A stretch of 64,000 nucleotides of DNA from Gimesia chilikensis (GCF_008329715.1 NZ_VTSR01000016.1:1-64000), one strand, 5' to 3'; positions 52,283 to 62,025 are shown, numbered from the stretch's first letter. Translations and numbers: made by a program. Notes: generated by a model not told the origin, from the letters alone.

Positions 52283-53449
52283 TCAACGGAGCGTATGACT
52301 CGACTGACGATATTCCCGGGGCGACATGCCCATCTCGCGACCGAACATGCGAATCATCGCTTCCTGATGCTGAAAGCCACAGCGTTCTGCGATCTGCGAG
52401 ATCGTCAGGTTGGTCTCCCTCAGCAGGCGGGTAATCCGATTCAGCTTCGCCTGGCGGATTTCACTGGCCGGCGAGCGATGCAGGGCTTTCTGAAAACGAT
52501 GTTCCAGAATACGACGCGAGACATTCAGCCGCTGCGTGAGATCGGTGACCTGCAGGGGGAGATGTGCCTGCTGACGAATCAGCTGGATCGCCTCGCGGAC
52601 CAGATCGTCATCAGCGAACAGCGTATCCGTGGAAGCCCGCTCTTCGATGGACAGGGGAGGAATCAGCACCGGCGTCTTCGGCGCGGGCTGCCCCTGGATC
52701 ATCTGATCCAGCAACTGTGCCGCGGCATGACCGACAACGTGCGGTCCCTGGTTGATACAGGACAATGGTACCGGCGACAGCGCCGACATCAGTGGGTCGT
52801 GTTCGATACTGAGGATCGCCACCTGGTCCGGGATTTCCAGATGATGATTCACGCAGACCGTTGCCACTTCGCGTCCCACCTTGCTCGACCAGACCAGCAA
52901 CGCCACCGGCTTGGGCAGCTCCCGTAACCATTCTTTCAGTCGATGCTGCTGCTGTTCGTAGTCCGCTTCCTTCGTCAGTTCGTAATAAGGGAAGTCATAA
53001 CAGACGCCCCCTGCCTCACTGACCGCGGATTCAAAATCGTGCTGAATGGTGGGAGGGTATTTCAAATTGGGGTCGGCACCAATATAGCCAAAAGAACGAA
53101 AGCCCTTGTTAAGGAAGAAGTCCGCCGCCATGCGAGCACAGGCGCGTTCGTCTGAAACGACTTTCGGAATGCGGGCGGAATGTGTTCCCAGCCAGGAGAC
53201 GTTCACCGCGGGCAGACGCCGCCCGATGATCGACTGACGAATGCGTGCGTCGGTCAATCGACAGATGGTGCCGTGCCCGTGCCAGGAGGCGGGAATCTGC
53301 AGCTGTTCTTTGAGTCCCCGGAATTCAATCCAGAAGTCCCAGCCCCCCTGCTCGAAAGCATAGTCGGCGATGCCCTGAATGATCTGGCGGCTCCAGTCGC
53401 TGGAGGTCTGAATCAGGAGTGCGATTTTTCGACGTTCAGGAAATCTCAT
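52283..53449 (-). CDS. XylR-like regulator (LacI-type sensor plus AraC HTH)
   Basis: A 388-residue regulator. Residues 1-270 form a LacI/periplasmic-binding-protein-type sensor (ALLIQTSSDWSRQIIQGIAD, NVSWLGTHSARIPKVVSDER, ALLVWSSKVGREVATVCVN). Residues 285-385 are an AraC double helix-turn-helix (VTDLTQRLNVSRRILEHRFQ and TISQIAERCGFQHQEAMIRM). This layout is that of E. coli XylR, a sugar-responsive activator. The inducer is probably a sugar. Direct repeats at 53547 and 53568 lie about 100 bases upstream and may be its own binding sites. The divergent phosphonate operon is not an obvious target for a sugar sensor. Confidence 0.92.
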   Translation of the reverse strand: MRFPERRKIALLIQTSSDWSRQIIQGIADYAFEQGGWDFWIEFRGLKEQLQIPASWHGHGTICRLTDARIRQSIIGRRLPAVNVSWLGTHSARIPKVVSDERACARMAADFFLNKGFRSFGYIGADPNLKYPPTIQHDFESAVSEAGGVCYDFPYYELTKEADYEQQQHRLKEWLRELPKPVALLVWSSKVGREVATVCVNHHLEIPDQVAILSIEHDPLMSALSPVPLSCINQGPHVVGHAAAQLLDQMIQGQPAPKTPVLIPPLSIEERASTDTLFADDDLVREAIQLIRQQAHLPLQVTDLTQRLNVSRRILEHRFQKALHRSPASEIRQAKLNRITRLLRETNLTISQIAERCGFQHQEAMIRMFGREMGMSPREYRQSSHTLR

Positions 53450-53546
53450 CTTACGACTTCTACAACAAACAGGGATGGGCGTTACCAGCGTTCTACGAAC
53501 CGACACTCTGTCAGCTAATGTTAAAGAACCTGTGAAGCCCATGTAA

Positions 53547-53577
53547 ATATTATCAATTTAACTGCGTATATTATCAT
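53547..53577. promoter_or_regulatory. 21-bp spaced direct repeats, AraC/XylR site candidate
   Basis: ATATTATCA occurs at 53547-53555 and 53568-53576, exactly 21 bases apart. AraC-family dimers bind direct half-sites at this spacing. The site is 98 bases upstream of the regulator start and on the operon side of the divergent region. Confidence 0.55.
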
Positions 53578-53611
53578 TGTATTCTGCACTCTGATCCCGA
53601 TACTTGGCAAT

Positions 53612-53625
53612 ACTTAACTTTAAGT
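53612..53625. promoter_or_regulatory. Inverted repeat before the phosphonate operon
   Basis: ACTTAA-CT-TTAAGT is a perfect 6-bp inverted repeat, 132 bases before the first phosphonate gene. A TTGACA follows at 53651 without a good -10. It is a possible operator only. Confidence 0.4.
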
Positions 53626-53756
53626 TTGGCACACTGAAGTTTGACAGTGCCTGGTGGGTCGAGTTCCTGTCTGCCCGCCAGGCTGCGAACTTCCTGACCT
53701 TCACCCGATGGGAAACTCAAGCGACTCTCTCGTTCGGGCCTCACCGATAGCAAACC

Positions 53757-54914
53757 ATGTCGACTCAGACTTACCAGCGAAAATATGATGTCATCGTCAT
53801 CGGCGGTGGCGTACTTGGTGCGTTTCATGCGTACTTTGCCATGCAGCGGGGCTGGAAAACCCTGCTCATCGAACGGGACATCTTTCCCCAGCAGGCATCC
53901 GTCCGTAATTTTGGCCTGATCATTCCCAGTGCCATGCCGCCCGGAGTCTGGCGCGATCGTGCCCTGGCCTCCTCGGAAATTTACGAAGAACTGACCCGTC
54001 AGCTGGGGATCCCCCTGCGACAGGCGGGCACACAGTACCTGGCACACACGGAAGCGGAAGCCGATTTCCTGAAACAGCTGGCAGATACGCAACAGGACGC
54101 TCTCTGTCCCGCGAAGTTCCTCAACGCCGAAGAGACCATCCGTTCGAGCTGCTGTCTGAATCCCGAATTCTGCACGGGCAGCCTCTTCTTCCCCCAGGAT
54201 CTGCAACTCGACCCTGGCCGGTTTTTTCGCGAACTCATCAACTGGATTGCCTGTACCTCGGACTGCGATTACCTGCCGAAAACCACGGCGGTCTCGGTGC
54301 GGGAACGGAGCAGTCACTGCCAGGTCAAAATCGCAGACGGCAGAACCTTTCATGCACAACAGGTGATTGTCTGCTCCGGCGCTGATCTGCAGACGCTGTT
54401 TCCCGAAGCGTATATCGAACGCAACGTGCAGTACTGCAAGCTGCAGATGCTCAAAATCTCCAATCCGGAAAACCGCACACTGGGCACCAGCATCGCCTCG
54501 CCGATCGCGCTGACCAGGTATCCCGCGTTTCTGAACGCTCAGTTTCTGCAGGGCATCAATCTGGCGGGCCCCGAACCCGCGCTGCAGGAACATGGCATTC
54601 AGATCTGGATGACACAGAACCAGGACAACGAATTCATCCTCGGCGATTCGCACGCGTACTCGGTCGATCCCCCTCCCGAACGCATGTCGGCCGAGGTGGA
54701 AGAACTCATCATAAATTATGCGCGAAAGATGTTCGTGAAACTGGATTTTCAGGTCACAGACCGCTGGTGCGGCATTTATACTGAGGAGAAGTCTGCAGGC
54801 CTGTTCCACAAACAGCAGGGCGAGCGCATTCAGCTTCTCACCGGCATCGGCGGCAAAGGAATGACGACGGGACCAGGTCTGGCAAAAGAAAATATCGGTC
54901 AACTCTCTCTTTGA
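53757..54914 (+). CDS. FAD-dependent oxidoreductase, phosphonate-associated (TIGR03364)
   Basis: A 385-residue DAO-type flavoenzyme. The dinucleotide motif IVIGGGVLGAFHAYFAMQRG is at the start, the glycine-oxidase-like core follows, and the C-terminal ITGIGGKGMTTGPGLA contacts FAD. It matches the family found in phosphonate operons (TIGR03364). Related enzymes (PbfC-type) oxidise N-methyl-aminoethylphosphonate to phosphonoacetaldehyde, so it may feed an N-methylated substrate into PhnX. It is the first gene of the operon; the MFS gene starts 13 bases later. Confidence 0.88.
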   Translation: MSTQTYQRKYDVIVIGGGVLGAFHAYFAMQRGWKTLLIERDIFPQQASVRNFGLIIPSAMPPGVWRDRALASSEIYEELTRQLGIPLRQAGTQYLAHTEAEADFLKQLADTQQDALCPAKFLNAEETIRSSCCLNPEFCTGSLFFPQDLQLDPGRFFRELINWIACTSDCDYLPKTTAVSVRERSSHCQVKIADGRTFHAQQVIVCSGADLQTLFPEAYIERNVQYCKLQMLKISNPENRTLGTSIASPIALTRYPAFLNAQFLQGINLAGPEPALQEHGIQIWMTQNQDNEFILGDSHAYSVDPPPERMSAEVEELIINYARKMFVKLDFQVTDRWCGIYTEEKSAGLFHKQQGERIQLLTGIGGKGMTTGPGLAKENIGQLSL

Positions 54915-54927
54915 AAAGCAGCACCTG

Positions 54928-56286
54928 ATGTCCAAGAACCCCAATCGCAACTGGCAGCTCATGACTCTGACGAGCCTGTTTCTCGGCTACGTCGGATACT
55001 ACATCTGCCGGTCTAACCTGGCCGTCGCCACGCCACTGCTGCTGGATGAAGAAACCGGTCTGGGCATCACTAAAATTCAGATCGGCACCGTCGCCTCGGT
55101 CGGCGTCATGCTGTATGCCTTTGGAAAAATCATCAACGGCTACCTGGCCGACTTCCTCGGAGGTCGCCAGATGTTTCTGACAGGCATGCTCTGTTCGATT
55201 CTGTTTTCCGTATTTTTCGGGCTGGCGGGTGGGCTGACCCTGTTCATCGTCATCTGGGCCGGCAACCGATTTGTGCAGTCCATGGGCTGGGTCGCGCTGG
55301 TCAAAACCGCATCGCGCTGGTTCCCCGTACAATGGCATGCGACCGTGATGGCCATTCTTTCGCTCTCATTTCTGTTTGGCGATGCCTTCGCTCGTGTCTA
55401 CCTGGGCAGCCTGATCATGCTCGGAGAGAAATATAGTTCACTCAGTTTTATGGCCAACTGGCGCACCGTCTTCTTTGTCGCCGCAGGGACGTTAACGGCG
55501 ATCGCGGTCTTTGTTTACTTCACCCTGAAGTCGAGCCCCATCGATGTCGGCCTGGAAGAACCGGAAGCCAACCCGCTCAACGTCTTTGGGGCAGAAGGTA
55601 ACCACGCGCAGCGAATTTCGATCAAAGAGGTACTCAAGCCCCTGGTCGCCAGTCCGCTGTTCTGGCTGATCTGCGTCATGAACTTCAGCCTGACGCTGGT
55701 CCGTGAAACGTTTAATTTCTGGACACCGACCTTTTTGAATGAAGTGGCACAATTCGATATCGGATCGGCGGCGGTGGGCAGTATGCTGTTTCCGCTGGTA
55801 GGCGGTTGTTCGGCCCTGCTCGCCGGCATCCTTTCGGATCGATTACGCGGCCGCCACGGTCGGGTCGTGTTACCCAGCCTGATTCTGCTCGTGCTCTCGC
55901 TGACCCTGTTGAGTACCGTCGATGTGACCGGCAAGCCTTACCTGGCATTAACGTTGTTGTCACTCGTCGCATTTTTCCTGATGGCTCCCTACTCCTTCCT
56001 GTCCGGCGTGATGGCCATTGACCTGGGAGGCAAACGGGGCTGTTCGACTGTCGCGGGACTCGTCGATTCCGCCGGCTACCTGGGTGCCATCCTGTCCGGA
56101 CATACGGTCGGCATGATTGCCCAGTACTACGGCTGGAAGATGGCCTTCGGCGGACTGGCCGGCATCTGCTGTACCGCCATCATTGCCGGTGTCATTTACT
56201 GGATGATCCAGGAACGTGAAATGAACCTGGCGCAAACCCTGTCCGAAATTAATCCCCCGGAGGCAAACGATGTCACCCCTGGTTGA
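54928..56286 (+). CDS. MFS transporter (OPA/GlpT-UhpC type), phosphonate-associated
   Basis: A 452-residue, 12-helix MFS protein. The opening YVGYYICRSNLAVATPLLLD matches the organophosphate:phosphate antiporter branch (GlpT/UhpC). In most phosphonate operons 2-aminoethylphosphonate is imported by ABC systems. Here an OPA-type carrier takes that place, perhaps exchanging phosphonate for phosphate. Its 3' end overlaps the HD gene by 17 bases, so translation is coupled. Confidence 0.88.
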   Translation: MSKNPNRNWQLMTLTSLFLGYVGYYICRSNLAVATPLLLDEETGLGITKIQIGTVASVGVMLYAFGKIINGYLADFLGGRQMFLTGMLCSILFSVFFGLAGGLTLFIVIWAGNRFVQSMGWVALVKTASRWFPVQWHATVMAILSLSFLFGDAFARVYLGSLIMLGEKYSSLSFMANWRTVFFVAAGTLTAIAVFVYFTLKSSPIDVGLEEPEANPLNVFGAEGNHAQRISIKEVLKPLVASPLFWLICVMNFSLTLVRETFNFWTPTFLNEVAQFDIGSAAVGSMLFPLVGGCSALLAGILSDRLRGRHGRVVLPSLILLVLSLTLLSTVDVTGKPYLALTLLSLVAFFLMAPYSFLSGVMAIDLGGKRGCSTVAGLVDSAGYLGAILSGHTVGMIAQYYGWKMAFGGLAGICCTAIIAGVIYWMIQEREMNLAQTLSEINPPEANDVTPG

Positions 56287-56851
56287 GACGCGTGAAATTC
56301 TGGATGAGATCCGTACGCTCTTCGCTGAGAAGGGCAACGACATGTATGCCGGCGAACCCGTTTCACAGACGGAACACGCTCTGCAGGCGGCCTCCGCAGC
56401 CGAGCTGGAACAGGCATCACCAGAACTGATCACCGCAGCCCTGCTGCACGATGTGGGCCATCTGCTGCACAAGCACTCCGAAGACTGTGCCATACAGGGC
56501 ATTGATGATCTGCACGAACGCATTGGCGCCGCCTGGCTGAAGCAGCACTTCCCCGAAGCGGTCACCGAACCCATCCGCCTGCACGTGGATGCCAAACGAT
56601 ACCGCTGTGCCACCGACGAAGAATACCTGTCCCGCCTGTCCCCCGCCTCCGTATTGAGCCTGGAACTGCAGGGCGGTCCCTTCGATGCACGCGAACAGAA
56701 ACAGTTTGAAAACAATCCCTGGTACGAGGAAGCGCTCCGCCTGCGGACCTGGGATGAAGCGGCCAAAATTCCCGGCTTAGCGACGCCGGATCTGGAATAT
56801 TTTTTAACCTTTGTCCAACGGGTGCTGGAGCATCCCGTGGACCTCAACTGA
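56270..56851 (+). CDS. Phosphonate-associated HD-domain protein (PhnZ-like)
   Basis: A 193-residue HD-domain protein of the phosphonate-operon group (TIGR03276), related to the mixed-valent di-iron oxygenase PhnZ. The substrate-loop motif YAGEPVSQTEHALQ is at about 26-39 and the metal motif LLHDVGHLLH at about 63-72. PhnZ cleaves 1-hydroxy-2-aminoethylphosphonate made by PhnY, but no PhnY is in the operon, so the substrate must come from elsewhere or differ. It overlaps the MFS gene and is followed 12 bases later by phnX. Confidence 0.88.
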   Translation: MSPLVETREILDEIRTLFAEKGNDMYAGEPVSQTEHALQAASAAELEQASPELITAALLHDVGHLLHKHSEDCAIQGIDDLHERIGAAWLKQHFPEAVTEPIRLHVDAKRYRCATDEEYLSRLSPASVLSLELQGGPFDAREQKQFENNPWYEEALRLRTWDEAAKIPGLATPDLEYFLTFVQRVLEHPVDLN

Positions 56852-56863
56852 TTGAAAGTCAGC

Positions 56864-57670
56864 ATGCAACCGACACAGATTAAACTCGTAATTTTTGACT
56901 GGGCCGGCACAACCATCGACCATGGCTGTTTCGCCCCGATCTCCGCCTTCATCAAAGCCTTCAAGGCCTGTGGTGTCGAGGTCACCCCGCAACAGGCACG
57001 CGGACCGATGGGCCTGCATAAACAGGATCATATCCGCAGTCTGTTTCAGCTCGACGAAATCGCCAGCCAGTGGGAAGCACTCCACCAGCGCCCCTGGTCT
57101 GAAGACGATGTGAAACAGATCTACGAAACGTTCATGCCACTGCAGATCGAGGAAGCGAAACTCTATACCGAACTGGTCCCCGGCCTGTGTGCGTCACTCG
57201 CGCCGCTCAAGGAACGGGGAATTAAAATCGGTTCCACGACCGGCTACCCGCGCGTGGTGGCCGACCCGATTCTCATGTCCGCACGCGAACAGGGTTACTC
57301 TCCCGACTTTTCCATGTGTGCCGACGAGGTCCCCGCCGGCCGTCCTGCTCCCTGGATGATCTACCGCAATATGGAAACGCTCGGCGTCTATCCCCCCCGC
57401 GCAGTGATCAAAGTCGGCGACACCGTGCCTGACATTGAAGCGGGCCTGAATGCAGGCACCTGGACGGTCGGTCTGACCCAGACCGGCAGCGAAGTCGGAC
57501 TAAGCGTCTCCGAACTGGAGGCCCTCACTCCGGAAGAAAAACAGCAGCGTTTACAGGCTGCCGAAACCAAACTCAAAAACGCAGGCGCTCACTTTGTCAT
57601 CCCGACACTCGAAGGGCTGTCCGCCATCATTGACCAGATTGAAGCAGGTAGTGTGCCCTATGGATGCTGA
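56864..57670 (+). CDS. phnX: Phosphonoacetaldehyde hydrolase
   Basis: A 268-residue HAD enzyme. Nucleophile Asp12 is in [13 protein letters not shown]. The cap region [13 protein letters not shown] contains the Lys that forms a Schiff base with substrate. Loop 2 is IGSTTGYPR, and the metal loop [12 protein letters not shown] closes the core. It splits phosphonoacetaldehyde to acetaldehyde and phosphate, the second step after PhnW. The frame is open upstream through a TTG, but the ATG at 56864 gives the family N-terminus. It overlaps phnW by 11 bases. Confidence 0.96.
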   Translation: MQPTQIKLVIFDWAGTTIDHGCFAPISAFIKAFKACGVEVTPQQARGPMGLHKQDHIRSLFQLDEIASQWEALHQRPWSEDDVKQIYETFMPLQIEEAKLYTELVPGLCASLAPLKERGIKIGSTTGYPRVVADPILMSAREQGYSPDFSMCADEVPAGRPAPWMIYRNMETLGVYPPRAVIKVGDTVPDIEAGLNAGTWTVGLTQTGSEVGLSVSELEALTPEEKQQRLQAAETKLKNAGAHFVIPTLEGLSAIIDQIEAGSVPYGC

Positions 57671-58790
57671 TATTCCTTACTTACTGTTGACCCCCGGTCC
57701 CCTGACGACAACCAGAACCGTCCGCGAAGCGATGCTGGCCGACTATTCAACGTGGGATGTGGACTACAATCAGCGCGTGGTAGAAATCCGCGAACGACTC
57801 GTGCAGCTGGCGACAACCGAACCCGGTTATACGTCGGTCCTGATGCAGGGGAGCGGAACGTTTGCCGTCGAAGCGACCATCGGCTCGGTCATTCCCCCCG
57901 ATGGGAAACTGCTGCTGATTTCTAACGGTGCCTACGGCGATCGCATTGGCCAGATCGCCGACTGCCTGAAGATCCCCCGCGTCACCCTTTCCTGTCCGGA
58001 AACCGAGAGCCCCGATCTGGATCGGATCCGCCAGACCCTGGCCGACGACGCCTCGATCACGCATGTGGCTCTGGTGCACTGTGAAACGACCACCGGCATG
58101 CTGAACCCGGCCCGGGAAGTGGGTCAGATCGTCGCGGACGCAGGTCGCGATTATATTCTGGACGCGATGTCCTCCTTCGGCGGCATCCCGCTGACGATGG
58201 AAGAATTTCACATCGACTACCTGATTTCATCCGCCAATAAATGTATTCAGGGAGTTCCCGGATTCGGATTCGTGATTGCCCGTCAGCAGAAACTGGAACA
58301 GACGAAAGGCTATGCCCGCTCGCTGAGCCTGGATCTGTATGATCAATGGAACGAAATGGAACAGAAAGGGGGCAAGTGGCGCTACACTTCCCCGACGCAT
58401 GTGGTGAATGCGTTTCTGCAGGCGTTGAACGAACTGGACTCTGAAGGGGACGTCACCGCCCGGCATGCCCGTTTCGTCGAGAACCAGACGACGCTCGTCC
58501 GGGAAATGGAACAGCGGGGACTGTGCACCCTGCTGCCCCGGGAACTGCAGTCACCCATCATCACGTCCTTCTATTATCCTGAATTCGATGGCTTCTCCTT
58601 TAACAGTTTCTACGATGAACTCAAACGCCGCCGGTATGTAATTTATCCCGGTAAAATCAGTCAGGCTGAGACGTTCCGCATCGGTAACATCGGCCATGTT
58701 TTCCCCGAGGACATGGAGCAACTGGTCGCTCAGATCGAACTGGTCCTGGCTGAAATGCAGGTTACATCTGGACAGACCACATCAGGTTAA
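57660..58790 (+). CDS. phnW: 2-aminoethylphosphonate-pyruvate transaminase
   Basis: A 376-residue fold-type I PLP enzyme. [18 protein letters not shown] opens the protein, [13 protein letters not shown] binds the phosphate of [11 protein letters not shown] carries the PLP-nitrogen Asp, and Lys194 ([16 protein letters not shown]) forms the internal aldimine. It moves the amino group of 2-aminoethylphosphonate to pyruvate, yielding phosphonoacetaldehyde for PhnX and alanine. The start at 57660 lies inside the last codons of phnX, so the two are translationally coupled. Together they supply phosphate and acetaldehyde to the cell. Confidence 0.97.
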   Translation: MDADIPYLLLTPGPLTTTRTVREAMLADYSTWDVDYNQRVVEIRERLVQLATTEPGYTSVLMQGSGTFAVEATIGSVIPPDGKLLLISNGAYGDRIGQIADCLKIPRVTLSCPETESPDLDRIRQTLADDASITHVALVHCETTTGMLNPAREVGQIVADAGRDYILDAMSSFGGIPLTMEEFHIDYLISSANKCIQGVPGFGFVIARQQKLEQTKGYARSLSLDLYDQWNEMEQKGGKWRYTSPTHVVNAFLQALNELDSEGDVTARHARFVENQTTLVREMEQRGLCTLLPRELQSPIITSFYYPEFDGFSFNSFYDELKRRRYVIYPGKISQAETFRIGNIGHVFPEDMEQLVAQIELVLAEMQVTSGQTTSG

Positions 58791-58959
58791 GATCCGTTGA
58801 AAAGAAAATCGGTACACTTTCCGATTTCATGCGGGCCGTTTATAAAAAAATAGCTTTTCTAATTAAGAGAGTTCTTCTCGTATCCGGATAAATTTTCAGA
58901 GCCTGTCCGAAACAGCGACCGATTCCGATGGCTTTTAGATAAATGTAATTGACAGCATT

Positions 58960-60060
58960 ATGAGCGATCCCTGCGTCTCGATCATCCTGACAGGTGACAC
59001 ACCTGCCTTGCAGCGTACCGAAGTCAAACGACCCCGGCTCCAGCCTGGCGAAGTCCTGGTTGAGATCTTATGTTGCACGATCTGCGGCAGTGATCTGCAT
59101 ACCTACGAGGGCACGCGTTCCACTCCCTGCCCGACCATCCTGGGACATGAAATGGTCGGACGCGTTGTCGATCTGCATCCGGAACATCTCACTGTCGATT
59201 TTCTCAACCGGCCGGTCAACGTTGGAGATCGCATTACCTGGTCGGTGGCAGTCGCCTGTCAGAAGTGTGAGTACTGTCGCCGGGGACTGACCCAGAAATG
59301 CACGAGCCTGTTCAAGTACGGTCACCAGAAACTGACTGACGAGAACTACCTGAGTGGCGGCCTGGCCAGTCATTGTCACCTGGTCAAAGGAACCACGATC
59401 TTCAAAGTCCCCGCGTCACTCCCCGATCAGATTGCGAGCCCGGCCAACTGTGCCACCGCGACCGTCATGGCCGCCTTTCGGCTGGCAGGTGAGATCAAAG
59501 ATCGAAGCGTTCTGATTCTGGGAGCGGGTATGCTGGGTATTACGGCAACCGCCGTGGCGAAGTCCCGAGGTGCTGCTTCTGTCATCGTCAGCGACATCAA
59601 CCCGCAACGGGTGCAGCGCGGACTGGAATTCGGTGCGACCCATTCGATCCTGGTCAAAAAAGATCAACCGCTGCACTCAGAAGTTCATCATCTGACCCAG
59701 GGGCGGGGCGTGGACTTCGTCTTCGACATGACCGGCGTTCCCGATGTGATCGAAAGCGGTCTGGAAGCGCTGGACATTGGCGGAACGATGATTCTGGTCG
59801 GCTCGGTCTATCCGGCCCGTCCGCTGCAAGTCTCCGCGGAACAGGTTGTCCGCAGGCTGCTGAAGATCGAAGGCATTCACAATTATGTCGATCTCGATCT
59901 GGCGAATGCCCTGAATTTTCTCGAACGCTACCAGCACACATATCCGTTTCAGAAACTCTGCGATCAAAGCTATTCGCTGGAAGAAGTCACACAGGCGTTC
60001 GAAGCTACCGGCGAGCATCACTCTTACCGGGTAGCGGTTCTACCTCAAAAAAAATCCTGA
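58960..60060 (+). CDS. Zn-dependent alcohol dehydrogenase, phosphonate-associated
   Basis: A 366-residue medium-chain dehydrogenase. The catalytic zinc site begins CCTICGSDLHTYEG with GHEMVGRVVDLHPE. Structural zinc cysteines are in CQKCEYCRRGLTQKC, and the NAD-binding motif is VLILGAGMLGITATAVAKSR. It fits the alcohol dehydrogenase group found in phosphonate operons (TIGR03366) and could handle the acetaldehyde from PhnX. It follows phnW after a 169-base AT-rich gap, so it may have its own promoter. Its 3' end carries the A-tract of the convergent terminator. Confidence 0.9.
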   Translation: MSDPCVSIILTGDTPALQRTEVKRPRLQPGEVLVEILCCTICGSDLHTYEGTRSTPCPTILGHEMVGRVVDLHPEHLTVDFLNRPVNVGDRITWSVAVACQKCEYCRRGLTQKCTSLFKYGHQKLTDENYLSGGLASHCHLVKGTTIFKVPASLPDQIASPANCATATVMAAFRLAGEIKDRSVLILGAGMLGITATAVAKSRGAASVIVSDINPQRVQRGLEFGATHSILVKKDQPLHSEVHHLTQGRGVDFVFDMTGVPDVIESGLEALDIGGTMILVGSVYPARPLQVSAEQVVRRLLKIEGIHNYVDLDLANALNFLERYQHTYPFQKLCDQSYSLEEVTQAFEATGEHHSYRVAVLPQKKS

Positions 60061-60093
60061 ACGAGTCGCTTGCTTTGAGCGACACCGTTCAGG
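60047..60093 (-). terminator. Intrinsic terminator of the HExxH gene
   Basis: On the minus strand CTGAACG (60092-60086) and an inner GTCGC stem pair with GCGAC and CGTTCAG (ending 60057), followed by GATTTTTTTT (to 60047). The T-tract is inside the last codons of the convergent dehydrogenase gene. Confidence 0.85.
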
Positions 60094-60115
60094 ATTGATT
60101 CAAACCGGTCGGTTA

Positions 60116-61327
60116 TCAGAAGTCGATTTCGGCGGACTGACCGAGATCGATTCCGCGTCCCGGGCTCTGTTCACGCTGATAACGGGGGTTTGCTGCTGGA
60201 CGCTGAGGTCTGCTGTTGTTCGCAGCCCGCTGAGGTTGAGCAGCGTAACGTGCTGGCTGCTGCTGTGATTCCTGGTGCAGCGAAGTCCGGGGACGACGCT
60301 GGTTTTCCTGAACCAGTGCGATGTCTTCCGCAGGCTGACTGCCGGCTGCAGGACGGCCACTGAAGGGAACCCGGGAATCGATGGGCAGCGGCCGCGATCT
60401 ACGGGAATTCTCTTCGGAAGCCATCTGCTCCAGAGGCAGTGCATTGTTCTGATCTGCGGCAGCAAAATCAGCTTCGTTCTGAAGTGGTCCTTCCTGGTCA
60501 GGACTTTGAGACCGGATGACCAGGTCTTTGTTTTCGGTAGCAGGCTCAGGCTGATTGCTGGCCAGCTGCTGACCGGCGGGCTGATTCAGATCCGGGCTGC
60601 CGGCGATGATCCAGCTGCCCCAGTTCTGTTCCAGCTCGTCCACGTTTTTGAACTGATACATTTTGGCGACGGCTTCATCCCAGCCGTTCTTGTGGGCATC
60701 CTGCAGGAACATCAGGTAGCGTTTACGACCACCACGCTGCAGCAGGAAGTCTGCCAGGGAGTAACCTTCGGCATACAGCGTCAGGACCTGCTGCATCTCT
60801 TCGGGGTATTCGGTCATGGAGAGCAGACGACGCAGCGGGATGCGTTTGTTGGTCCCCATCACCTGGCGGTTCAGCAGTCGCTGACGACGTTTTTCAGATT
60901 CGTGTTCCACAATCGTCGCAGCCCCTTCATCGGCCCAGCGGGGAAGCGGACGACGGAAGTGACAGGCGAAGATGGTGTGATTGACTTCGTGAGGCAGCAC
61001 GGAATCGAGGATGCGTTCCAGCGTGCCCTGGATCTGCATATCCCAACCAAACACGTGACCACGATCGAACGAGAAGGTGGTTGCACCGCCGGCACCATAG
61101 TTACCAACTTTGACTTTAATAGGACAGGGGGCATACCATTTGGGGAGTTCGTGTCCCAGCCAGGCAATCGCGAGTTCTTTGCGATACACCTCGGCGGCAT
61201 CACCCACCTGTTTGGCAATTTCGGGAGTTGGTGCGTGGGTCACAAAATTGGGGGTTTTGTATGAGGCACCCAGCGAGAAAAAAGCAGCCAGCAATAGTAC
61301 GCAACAGCGATAGAGTTGAGCTTCCAT
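60116..61327 (-). CDS. Exported gluzincin-like protein (HEVNH) with disordered tail
   Basis: A 403-residue protein. The signal peptide (LYRCCVLLLAAFFSLGAS) precedes a zinc-peptidase-like domain, with HEVNH at 113-117 and a candidate third ligand in WADEGAATIVEHES near 135. Helical segments extend to about 250. The last 150 residues are Gln/Pro/Arg/Asn-rich and low in hydrophobics, so likely disordered. It may be a periplasmic or surface peptidase, or an inactive relative; the peptidase-MA-like fold is my assignment from motif spacing. The start at 61327 follows AGAGG. Confidence 0.82.
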   Translation of the reverse strand: MEAQLYRCCVLLLAAFFSLGASYKTPNFVTHAPTPEIAKQVGDAAEVYRKELAIAWLGHELPKWYAPCPIKVKVGNYGAGGATTFSFDRGHVFGWDMQIQGTLERILDSVLPHEVNHTIFACHFRRPLPRWADEGAATIVEHESEKRRQRLLNRQVMGTNKRIPLRRLLSMTEYPEEMQQVLTLYAEGYSLADFLLQRGGRKRYLMFLQDAHKNGWDEAVAKMYQFKNVDELEQNWGSWIIAGSPDLNQPAGQQLASNQPEPATENKDLVIRSQSPDQEGPLQNEADFAAADQNNALPLEQMASEENSRRSRPLPIDSRVPFSGRPAAGSQPAEDIALVQENQRRPRTSLHQESQQQPARYAAQPQRAANNSRPQRPAANPRYQREQSPGRGIDLGQSAEIDF

Positions 61328-61747
61328 GCCCTCTAGTTCCTTTTGGTTGCAGTCGTCGGCGGGATGACGACTGACAAACACTCGGTAGTTGGTTACGGGA
61401 TAGTTTTGGGTCGATCACTCGAATTGGGGATTGAGATTTGATCGGGGGTCCTGTAACTGATATCGGTGAATTCCATTCAGACCGATGCGGGTCGTGACAG
61501 GCAGAGGATCTTATTGCAAAGAAAAGACCAATGGCAAGCTGAGTTTAGAAACCCACCGGGATGTGCTAGATTTCGTACTCGCTAAAACGCTGTCAGAATA
61601 CAGCTTACGCATTTCTCAAAAAATTCGAAACACGCTGGCGCCGGTCGGCGATGTTCACCAGAAATGCTTGTAGATATTGCAAATCCGTCTGACGCGCTGC
61701 GGGAAATGCAAAAATTACAATCGCCTCAGCAGGGGCAAAAATGCGGC
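61328..61747. other. Intergenic, nothing recognised
   Basis: This 420-base gap separates the HExxH gene from the small membrane protein gene. I see one short hairpin (GCTGT/ACAGC near 61590) and no coding or RNA feature. Confidence 0.5.
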
Positions 61748-62020
61748 TTAAAAGCGAAGCCGGGCGAAAACCCAGCCCGCGATAAAACCAGCCAGCATGA
61801 TCAGCCCCAGCTCGGTAATACGCTGCGTTTCACTGCCCGTCACATGAAAAAATGCCTGGAACATAAAGCAGAGCACCATCATCACTCCCGCCCCATACAG
61901 GCCGAACCGGACACGGACTTCACCCGGTGTGGGCAGATCCTCATTCGGCTGGGGGGACCCGGTTTTCGGTTTCGATGTTTCGGGCTCCGGGGTTTCTGAC
62001 GGGGGCTGTTCGGCAGTCAC
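61748..62020 (-). CDS. Small two-helix membrane protein
   Basis: A 90-residue protein. Residues 1-38 are polar and Pro/Glu-rich (PPSETPEPETSKPKTG). Two hydrophobic helices follow at about 40-60 (YGAGVMMVLCFMFQAFF) and 70-88 (LGLIMLAGFIAGWVFARL). It begins five bases after the stop of obg on the same strand and must be co-transcribed with it. No family is recognised. The link to Obg, a ribosome-assembly GTPase, may be accidental. Confidence 0.75.
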   Translation of the reverse strand: MTAEQPPSETPEPETSKPKTGSPQPNEDLPTPGEVRVRFGLYGAGVMMVLCFMFQAFFHVTGSETQRITELGLIMLAGFIAGWVFARLRF

Positions 62021-62025
62021 GTCTG

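Noticed and set aside
53574-54962. 462-codon minus-strand gene opposite the FAD oxidoreductase
   Set aside because: It is a shadow of a well-supported gene, with no family match and low-quality composition.
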